Shown: positions 1 through 4,727 of the stretch, piece by piece | How positions within the stretch are numbered: the stretch's first letter is position 1 | Layout of the letters: every line of letters begins with the position of its first letter | Assembly (NCBI GenBank): GCA_023511325.1 | Contig: JAIMBU010000067.1 | Coordinates: forward strand, 1-8,977 | Origin: Gorillibacterium sp. | Lineage (GTDB): Bacteria > Bacillota > Bacilli > Paenibacillales > NBRC-103111 | Direction: 5' to 3' | DNA: 8,977 nt | Notes under the pieces: generated by a model | Told to the model about the DNA's origin: nothing | What the model saw: the letters and a program-made list of their open reading frames with translations, nothing else | Database searches by the model: none | Program-made: the position numbers and the translations under genes

Positions 1-450
1 TTTTTCATCCATAGTCTTTTCAATAGCTGAAAAAAACTCAATCATATATGTGAAAAACGATTCTGGAACATCTTTAAGCAACTTAATTGATTCATCATTC
101 GTTTGAAGATGATATTCGCTATGTGCAGCATAATTTTTCTGCCCATCCTCCGTGAGATTCAAGACAACCTCCGTATCTGAATTGGGTGACACTTTTTTTT
201 CAACAGCACCCTTTCCAACCAGCTTATAAATCATTTGCGAAGCAGCACCCTTGGTAATTCCTAAAATGTCAGCCAGTGCAGTAATATTGATTCCCGGATT
301 ATCTCCCACGGCTACTATTGTATGAATTTCTGCTTTGGACAGTACGGTGTCTGTTCCATAGGTACGCTGTTTGTTTTCCCACTGATTGTATTTATGAATC
401 ACACGCTCCAAAAATACAATGAACTTCGCATAATCGTTTATCTTAACCAC
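1..450 (-). CDS. MarR-family winged-helix transcriptional regulator, 3' end outside window
   Basis: This reading frame is open from position 450 down to the left edge, giving 150 codons without a stop. The protein has MarR architecture: an N-terminal dimerisation helix (about residues 5-28), a helix-turn-helix at about 53-80 (NITALADILGITKGAASQMI) and a beta wing at about 84-100 ending in LNLTEDGQ, the usual MarR wing-to-helix transition. MarR proteins are dimeric repressors of neighbouring or own promoters that release DNA on binding small molecules or on oxidation; the ligand cannot be read here. The start is uncertain. An in-frame TAA lies at 465-463 and no ATG follows it. GTG at 450-448 is the first conventional start but has no spaced Shine-Dalgarno. 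The strong AGAAGGTGG itself overlaps that GTG and is ideally spaced for the ATA codon at 441-439. The gene is divergent from the MerR gene, so both probably use the intervening dyads. Family assignment is firm; function beyond that is unknown. Confidence 0.88.
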   Translation of the reverse strand, partial: MVKINDYAKFIVFLERVIHKYNQWENKQRTYGTDTVLSKAEIHTIVAVGDNPGINITALADILGITKGAASQMIYKLVGKGAVEKKVSPNSDTEVVLNLTEDGQKNYAAHSEYHLQTNDESIKLLKDVPESFFTYMIEFFSAIEKTMDEK

Positions 451-470
451 CTTCTTTTTTGTTTAATTCC

Positions 471-523
471 AATACAGTATAGTAACTACACATAGTATTG
501 TCGTGCAGAAGCCCTTTTGTCAA
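471..523 (-). promoter_or_regulatory. candidate promoter and operator of the marR-type gene
   Basis: Read on the minus strand, a perfect TTGACA -35 box lies at 523-518. Candidate -10 boxes are TACTAT at 497-492 (20-base spacer, too long to be ideal) and TATACT at 481-476 (paired with a weaker ACGACA at 504-499, 17-base spacer). The same stretch carries an imperfect dyad, AATAC at 471-475 and GTATT at 495-499, with internal ACTA/TAGT half-sites. A dyad over the -10 region of a marR gene fits autorepression. The promoter boxes are seen; which one is used, and the operator role, are inferred. Confidence 0.4.
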
Positions 524-564
524 GTGCTTTCTTAAATTTTTATGTGATTTTTTGAAAAGAACAC

Positions 565-595
565 TTGACTACGACGTTGCGACGTACTATATCAT
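565..595 (+). promoter_or_regulatory. MerR-type promoter with 19-base spacer and central dyad
   Basis: A -35 box TTGACT at 565-570 and a -10 box TATCAT at 590-595 are separated by 19 bases, which is the over-long spacer typical of promoters activated by MerR-family proteins. The spacer contains a near-perfect dyad at 570-586, TACGACG-TTG-CGACGTA, with a single mismatched pair. MerR regulators bind such dyads between the boxes and untwist the DNA to realign them. The gene directly downstream is a MerR family member, so autoregulation is the natural reading. A 17-base alternative -10 (TATATC, 588-593) is also possible but matches the consensus less well. Confidence 0.7.
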
Positions 596-618
596 GATTT
601 TATATTAATAAATCATGA
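592..618. promoter_or_regulatory. perfect 9-bp inverted repeat between promoter and RBS of the merR-type gene
   Basis: TCATGATTT at 592-600 is repeated as its exact reverse complement AAATCATGA at 610-618, with a 9-base AT-only spacer. It covers the expected transcription start and ends two bases before the AGGAG ribosome binding site at 620-624. It could be an operator for one of the two divergent regulators, or it could fold in the leader RNA. No uridine tract follows, so it is not a terminator. The repeat itself is certain; the function is inferred. Confidence 0.5.
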
Positions 619-632
619 CAGGAGTTATAAAA

Positions 633-1577
633 ATGAGCAAATTAGTTAAAATCAGAGAGATATCGTTAAAATATGATATTTCCGCAAGAGCTTTGAAATA
701 TTATGAGGACATGGGGCTTATTCAAAGCACAAAAAGTGATGATTACGCATACAGACTATATGATGAGGCTGCAATCAAACGACTGGAGCAAATTCTTATT
801 TTAAGAAAGCTTAATATCAAAATAAAGGATATACAGAGAATATTCAATTCGAATAGTTCAGAAGTAGTTTTAGAGGTTTTGAGTCAAAAAGTAACGGATA
901 TTGATGATGAAGTTGTTTTGCTTCATGAATTGAAAGAGATTATTCTTGAGTTCATTAACCAGATTGAAAAATTTGATTTTCAAAAGGACAGTGATATTAA
1001 ACAGCTTTATGACAAGGCAAAAGATATTAAACAACAGATTACAAATGTAGATTATAACGGCAATTCTTCATCTGTTAACCGACTATTGGAAGTGACTGAA
1101 AAACTTGAAAAACTGCCAGATGTCAGGATTATTACTTTACCGAATTGTAGAATGGCGACATCCGGTACCGCCGGTGATCTGAAAAAATTTGATGAGATGT
1201 GGACGAGACTTGACGAAAAAAGAAAAGATAAATTTTTCCCGCGTGACTTTATGACACATAACGATGAAAATGGTAAGCTCACATGGTTTTATGCAGTCGA
1301 GGAATGGGTAACCGAGATTGATATGAATGGATTTGAAATTATTGATTTTGAGGAAGGCATTTATGCTGCCGCAATTGCAAGGGATGATTCATATGAAGAT
1401 GGTATGAGAGTATTTAACGGAATAAAAAAATTCGTCACAGATAGCGATGTTTTTGAGCTTGATATAAATAAAGAACGTGTCCATTTATGGCATGTTATCG
1501 GCTCACCGATAACCGATAAAGCATTAGGGCATAGACAAGTTGAAATTTTTGTTCCAATCAAATTACGTTTACAATAG
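633..1577 (+). CDS. MerR-family regulator with C-terminal GyrI-like effector-binding domain
   Basis: The 314-residue protein has three parts. Residues about 4-70 form the MerR winged helix (VKIREISLKYDISARALKYY, then YRLYDEAAIKRLEQILILRK). Residues about 75-118 form the long dimerisation helix. Residues about 165-314 resemble the GyrI-like/AraC effector-binding fold of BmrR- and TipA-type multidrug sensors (FYAVEEWVTE, GIYAAAIARDD and the final GHRQVEIFVPI strand). Proteins of this type bind hydrophobic or cationic compounds and switch on efflux or detoxification genes. The ATG at 633 is preferred over the in-frame ATG at 615 because AGGAG (620-624) lies 8 bases upstream of it. The dyad-bearing promoter just upstream fits autoregulation. 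The gene is monocistronic, closed by the terminator at 1598-1632, and divergent from the MarR gene. No efflux pump or other obvious target is visible in the window, so the regulon and ligand are unknown. Confidence 0.9.
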   Translation: MSKLVKIREISLKYDISARALKYYEDMGLIQSTKSDDYAYRLYDEAAIKRLEQILILRKLNIKIKDIQRIFNSNSSEVVLEVLSQKVTDIDDEVVLLHELKEIILEFINQIEKFDFQKDSDIKQLYDKAKDIKQQITNVDYNGNSSSVNRLLEVTEKLEKLPDVRIITLPNCRMATSGTAGDLKKFDEMWTRLDEKRKDKFFPRDFMTHNDENGKLTWFYAVEEWVTEIDMNGFEIIDFEEGIYAAAIARDDSYEDGMRVFNGIKKFVTDSDVFELDINKERVHLWHVIGSPITDKALGHRQVEIFVPIKLRLQ

Positions 1578-1597
1578 GCATTTTTCATGCGAAGGAA

Positions 1598-1632
1598 GTC
1601 AATTGCGCAATGCGATTGGCTTTTTTTGTTTT
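1598..1632 (+). terminator. rho-independent terminator of the merR-type gene
   Basis: A 9-bp stem pairs GTCAATTGC (1598-1606) with GCGATTGGC (1612-1620), including two G-U pairs, around a 5-base loop. It is followed at once by seven Ts, a G and four more Ts. It sits 20 bases after the merR-type stop codon. It separates the regulator transcript from the RHS genes. Confidence 0.88.
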
Positions 1633-1799
1633 ACTTGTATCTAATAATAAAACATATCAAAAGTTAATTTCAAACATAGATAAATATGTTATAATATTAC
1701 TATTATTAACAATTTAAATATAAATTTATTATTAAAAAGTGAAAATATTACATATTGCTATTCTGATATTGAAAGTGCTGTCGAATTGGCGTTTATTTT
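1633..1799. other. very AT-rich spacer without recognisable gene
   Basis: This stretch is almost entirely A and T up to about 1750 and carries no convincing coding frame. The only interpretable element is the extended -10 promoter candidate at 1687-1695. It resembles the AT-rich upstream region of a strong or silenced promoter, but nothing else can be read from it. Confidence 0.5.
1668..1695 (+). promoter_or_regulatory. candidate extended -10 promoter for the RHS-type genes
   Basis: TGTTATAAT at 1687-1695 is a perfect extended -10 element (TGnTATAAT). The -35 region is weak (TTTCAA at 1668-1673), which an extended -10 can tolerate. Transcription would start near 1702, giving a leader of about 250 bases before the ATG at 1952. 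The local AT-richness raises the chance of a random match. No better promoter was found closer to the gene. Confidence 0.45.
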
Positions 1800-1916
1800 A
1801 TGTGGAAGAGGCATGAAATAAGCGATACAGGCGATGGGCGCATAATTACCCGTGAATATATACGCGGAGCTAAGGGACTTCTCGTTTTATGTAAGTCCCA
1901 TGGTCAAGAAGGTTAG
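1800..1916 (+). pseudogene. possible relic of an RHS core, 38-codon open frame
   Basis: A short frame from ATG 1800 to TAG 1914-1916 has no Shine-Dalgarno and is unlikely to be a working gene. Its middle reads GDGRIITREYIRGAKGLLVL and then CKSHGQEG. This resembles the RHS core segment of the large protein in this same window, around 8092-8175 (GSG, YVRG, GLAARIDAAGNK): G-x-G, Y-x-R-G, G-L and a later G fall in matching order. The likeness covers fewer than 30 residues, so it may be chance. If real, it is a leftover of an earlier RHS gene or of tip exchange. Alternatively the stretch is only non-coding leader. Confidence 0.3.
1869..1904 (+). other. hairpin in the leader of the first RHS-type gene
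   Basis: GGGACTT (1874-1880) pairs perfectly with AAGTCCC (1893-1899) across a 12-base loop. The stem extends outward by four more pairs (1869-1872 with 1901-1904, two of them G-U) past one A-A mismatch. There is no uridine tract. I compared the leader by eye with the c-di-GMP, fluoride, guanidine and T-box consensus sequences and saw no match. It may be a structured leader, or a by-product of the relic coding sequence it lies in. Confidence 0.35.
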
Positions 1917-1951
1917 GAAGAATTTAAGAATCATCATTGGAGGGAAGGCAA

Positions 1952-3535
1952 ATGGTACAGAAACTCGTAAAATTTTTTTTAGCAATCATCCTTTTTCAAG
2001 GTGTCATGGGAACGCTTACGGCTGTGGCCAGTCCTAATTATCAATATGAATATGACTCAAACAACCGCTTGATCGTTATTAAAAAAGATGGAGTGATCTA
2101 TAAGAAATATACATACGACGCTAATGGGAATTTGCTGCTTTCAACGGTTGGGAACCGGCCTAAGGTCGAAATAACATCACCTGTGGGTACACGGCAAACT
2201 CCAAGTGAAGCAAATAGCGATGAATTGGATATAGCCTGGAAGCAAACGGATGAGGATCAGGACACGGAGTTTCACCAATTTCAGGTAAGAATTATGAATG
2301 CAAAGGATGAAGTCCTGTTGGATACAGGTGCCATTGCTCAGGATACGGCAATGACCGCCAATCATTATCTTGTAAATCAGGAACTTCCCCCTAATGATGT
2401 ATTAAAAGTCAGTGTCAGAATATCGGATGAGATAGGATGGTCTACTTGGTCAACCCCTCAATGGTTCCAAATTCCTGAGGCTGTTCCTTCAAATAACCTA
2501 TTAAAAAATCCAGGCTTTGAGACGAGTTCGACCAATCCTCGATTCGGCTGGGAGGTATACAAGGATGGCGCGGGGAGCGTAGAGACAGTGGCGACGCCGG
2601 CAAGCCAAGGCAGCAAGGCGCTGAGGATTGAGGCGAGCGGTCTGCCGTTATGGCAAAACAACCAGGTGGAGCAGACGGTAGCCGTCCAAGGAGGCCAGCC
2701 CTATACACTTGGCGGGCAGATAAGCGCAGAGACGCTGGTTCATGTCTACGTTCAGCTGAGCGCACGATTCTATGATGCGAACGGACAAATAGTAGGAGAG
2801 CAGCAGTACATCAACCACCTGGAGACGACAGGTGGATATATCGAGCTGGAGCAAAAGGGAATGATCCCGCAGGAGGCGGTAAAGGCGAAGGCAATCGTAT
2901 CGCTTATCGCAAATGAGAACGAGGGATCAGGTGTTGTGTACGTGGATAGTATGCACCTGGCTTATGGAGTGGAGGCCAACCTGCTAGGTAACGGCGGGTT
3001 TGAATATTCCGGTGGCAATGACATGTCCATCTGGAGCAAAAGCACAGACAGCGCAACTACAGGGCAGATCAGCATAGTGAGCAGTCCGGTGCAAAGTGGC
3101 AGCCGGGCACTGAAGATAGATGTTGCGGGAATGCCTGCTTGGAACAATGCGCAGGTGATGCAGGAAACAGCGATAGAGGGCGGCAAGCAGTACAGGCTGT
3201 CGGGAGATCTGCGGGGAGAGCAACTTAGGGATGCGTTATCCGACATTCAGGTTGTGTTCTACGATGAGAGCAATCAGGAGCTGGCGCGGGACAGATTACG
3301 CTGTGAGGAAACCACAGCGGGATACATTCATCTGGAGAAGGTGGGAACCATTCCCCAAAACGCGGTGAAGGCTCAGGTTGCGTTCATGCTGGTGGCAACT
3401 GCGGACAATGGCGGCGGTGTGGTGTATGCCGATAATCTGGAGCTGGTCTACACGGTAGAGACGAACCTGTTGGTCAATCCCGATTTTGAGAATACCGCAG
3501 GAACAAAAGCAATCGATCCGTTGGTTTGGAGATAA
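1952..3535 (+). CDS. secreted YD-repeat protein with tandem carbohydrate-binding-like modules, C-terminus out of frame
   Basis: The start is ATG 1952, with GGAGG at 1939-1943 eight bases upstream; an in-frame TTG at 1937 is less likely. The 527-residue product begins with a signal peptide (two Lys, a hydrophobic stretch 8-22, probable cleavage after AVA at 24-26). It continues with a YD/RHS-type repeat pair at about 30-64 (YEYDSNNRLIVI, YTYDANGNLL) and an FN3-like stretch at about 70-175. Two tandem modules of about 160 residues follow at 181-341 and 342-503. Each opens with an LLxNxGFE motif and ends with GVVY(V/A)D, the look of CBM4/9-type galactose-binding jelly rolls. A third module starts at 504 (TNLLVNPDFENTAG) but the frame ends at TAA 3533-3535. 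The YD-repeat tail continues in the next frame (3486-3698), so the gene appears damaged. It lies directly upstream of, and probably co-transcribed with, the large RHS gene. Binding to wall polysaccharide or glycans is inferred from fold resemblance; no catalytic domain is seen. Confidence 0.8.
   Translation: MVQKLVKFFLAIILFQGVMGTLTAVASPNYQYEYDSNNRLIVIKKDGVIYKKYTYDANGNLLLSTVGNRPKVEITSPVGTRQTPSEANSDELDIAWKQTDEDQDTEFHQFQVRIMNAKDEVLLDTGAIAQDTAMTANHYLVNQELPPNDVLKVSVRISDEIGWSTWSTPQWFQIPEAVPSNNLLKNPGFETSSTNPRFGWEVYKDGAGSVETVATPASQGSKALRIEASGLPLWQNNQVEQTVAVQGGQPYTLGGQISAETLVHVYVQLSARFYDANGQIVGEQQYINHLETTGGYIELEQKGMIPQEAVKAKAIVSLIANENEGSGVVYVDSMHLAYGVEANLLGNGGFEYSGGNDMSIWSKSTDSATTGQISIVSSPVQSGSRALKIDVAGMPAWNNAQVMQETAIEGGKQYRLSGDLRGEQLRDALSDIQVVFYDESNQELARDRLRCEETTAGYIHLEKVGTIPQNAVKAQVAFMLVATADNGGGVVYADNLELVYTVETNLLVNPDFENTAGTKAIDPLVWR
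2492..3505 (+). repeat. tandem galactose-binding-like modules, two complete and one truncated
   Basis: Module 1 begins at 2492 (NNLLKNPGFE), module 2 at 2975 (ANLLGNGGFE) and module 3 at 3461 (TNLLVNPDFE). The spacings are 483 and 486 bases, so the unit is about 161-162 codons. Modules 1 and 2 share GS(K/R)AL(R/K)I, a QV-QxT-GG-Y segment, TT(A/G)GYI-LE, IPQ-AVKA and a GGVVY/GSGVVY-type end. They have diverged in DNA. Module 3 keeps only its first 14 or so codons. The repeat boundaries are read from the protein by eye. Confidence 0.8.
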
Positions 3536-3698
3536 ATTGAATGAATCCATTACCGTAAGGGACCCAGCTAGACTTGTTCAATATAGGTATGACAAAAATG
3601 GCAGACTACTAACAGTAACATTGCCTTCCAGCGACATTATTCACTACGAGTATGATGAAAATGGGAATCTAGTTTCGCGGCGAACAATTTCGAAGTAG
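3486..3698 (+). pseudogene. out-of-frame C-terminal YD-repeat fragment of the preceding secreted protein
   Basis: This frame overlaps the end of the preceding gene and is shifted by one base relative to it. Only its later part looks like real protein: from about 3531 it reads GDKLNESITVRDPARL and then two YD repeats, YRYDKNGRLLTV and YEYDENGNLV, ending at TAG 3696-3698. These match the YD pair at the N-terminus of the preceding gene, so the fragment is very likely its original C-terminus. The TTG at 3486 lacks a ribosome binding site and is not a credible start. Loss of most of a third module, with a change of frame, would explain the arrangement. Confidence 0.6.
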
Positions 3699-3830
3699 AA
3701 CAGCAAGAAGAAAGTAAAGAAAATGCCGACAATGAGAGTGAACTATAACAAGATTCCAACAGAATGAGCAGGAGATTGGTCCAATAAAGGTTGCCATTTT
3801 ACGAATCCATAAACGGGGGGCTTGTCGTTC

Positions 3831-4727
3831 ATGTCCAATAAAACCAAACGAATGTTGTCTAATGTACTTGTAGCGATCCTACTTTTGACGTTGCTTACAA
3901 GTGCTTTTCCCGCTCCGGTCAATGCCGATCTTGTCCAAGCCGCTATTCCCGGAAACACTGCCGCACCCGGACAACTGCAAGAACCATCGGAACAACCGCC
4001 TGTGAGCGGAACAGAAGAAAACGGTCCAAAGCTTACCACCTCCTGGCTCAGCCAGCAGTATCAAAAATCCGAAGCCTGGGTCACCGCCCAGCTAAACGCC
4101 GGCTATACCTTATTAGAAGTAAAACAAGCTCTAGATTTGGAAGGGACAGGTCTTCCTTATGAGCTGGCACTGGAGAAAATCAATCCCACCGTAAAAGAGC
4201 AACAAAACGAGCTTTCCCGACTGCTGAAACAAACCCTGAACTACCAATCCACTGTGACCATGGATACCTATGCCAGCGTTATTACTGGCACGCACGGGCT
4301 TACGGTCATGGACAACACGTATGGGCTGACAGTCACCGACAGCACCTATATGATGCGAACCATGCAGGCCGCAGCGGAGCGTCCCTCGACCTATGATGAA
4401 ACCGTATTAACTCGGCTTGGGACCAGGGAAAGCCAAGCTCCGTATAGCGTTTCCTCTAACGTCGAGTCCGTGTCCACCCTGTCAGGGGATTTGAACCTGC
4501 ACTATAACGAGTTGACTTTGCCGGGGAGAAACGGCTTGTCCTTCTCCCTGGTCCGGCAGTACAATGCCTCGGACTCCAATTTCTATGAGAAGAATGTACA
4601 AGTTGTTCCCATCTACACCATGGCTTTTTTACCGAAGCTTTTCTATTCCGTCTATTTCGGCCCCTATGGCACTGAGAAAGCGCCTGGCGGCGAAGCGTAC
4701 ATGGTGGATGCCTTCACGTACAACTAA
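3831..4727 (+). CDS. N-terminal part of secreted RHS-repeat protein, ends at an apparent frameshift
   Basis: The start is ATG 3831, with a GGGGGG tract (3815-3820) ten bases upstream; an in-frame TTG at 3822 is too close to that tract. The 298-residue product opens with a classical signal peptide: two Lys and Arg, a hydrophobic core LVAILLLTLL, and probable cleavage after VNA near residue 35. A Pro/Gln/Glu-rich linker follows, then a helical stretch (SWLSQQYQKSEAWVTAQLNA) and a duplicated nonapeptide GLTVxDxTY. The segment SGDLNLHYNELTLPGRNGLS, with the following FSLVRQYNAS, is typical of the N-terminal shell-forming region of RHS wall-associated proteins. It ends at DAFTYN-TAA, while the next frame continues smoothly with NYFGNTVTRV. 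The two halves therefore look like one broken gene of more than 1,715 codons. As it stands, translation would yield only a secreted stub. Confidence 0.8.
   Translation: MSNKTKRMLSNVLVAILLLTLLTSAFPAPVNADLVQAAIPGNTAAPGQLQEPSEQPPVSGTEENGPKLTTSWLSQQYQKSEAWVTAQLNAGYTLLEVKQALDLEGTGLPYELALEKINPTVKEQQNELSRLLKQTLNYQSTVTMDTYASVITGTHGLTVMDNTYGLTVTDSTYMMRTMQAAAERPSTYDETVLTRLGTRESQAPYSVSSNVESVSTLSGDLNLHYNELTLPGRNGLSFSLVRQYNASDSNFYEKNVQVVPIYTMAFLPKLFYSVYFGPYGTEKAPGGEAYMVDAFTYN
4296..4349 (+). repeat. tandem 27-base repeat encoding GLTVxDxTY twice
   Basis: Two adjacent units, 4296-4322 and 4323-4349, encode GLTVMDNTY and GLTVTDSTY, which are identical at seven of nine residues. The DNA has diverged at several third positions, so the duplication is not recent. 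It lies in the linker before the RHS shell region. Confidence 0.7.

Noticed and set aside
1869..1904. Leader hairpin as a transcription terminator
   Set aside because: No uridine tract follows the stem.
1817..1916. Known riboswitch class (c-di-GMP, fluoride, guanidine, T-box) in the leader
   Set aside because: The short look-alike GGCGATGG is not accompanied by the other conserved elements of any of these classes.
1852..2037. GTG-started 61-codon frame overlapping the start of the 1952 gene
   Set aside because: It has no ribosome binding site, overlaps the signal peptide coding region and its product resembles nothing recognisable.
2492..3505. Insertion sequence, or CRISPR-like repeat array
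   Set aside because: The roughly 484-base periodicity comes from duplicated protein domains in one reading frame; the DNA copies are diverged and there are no transposase or terminal inverted repeats.
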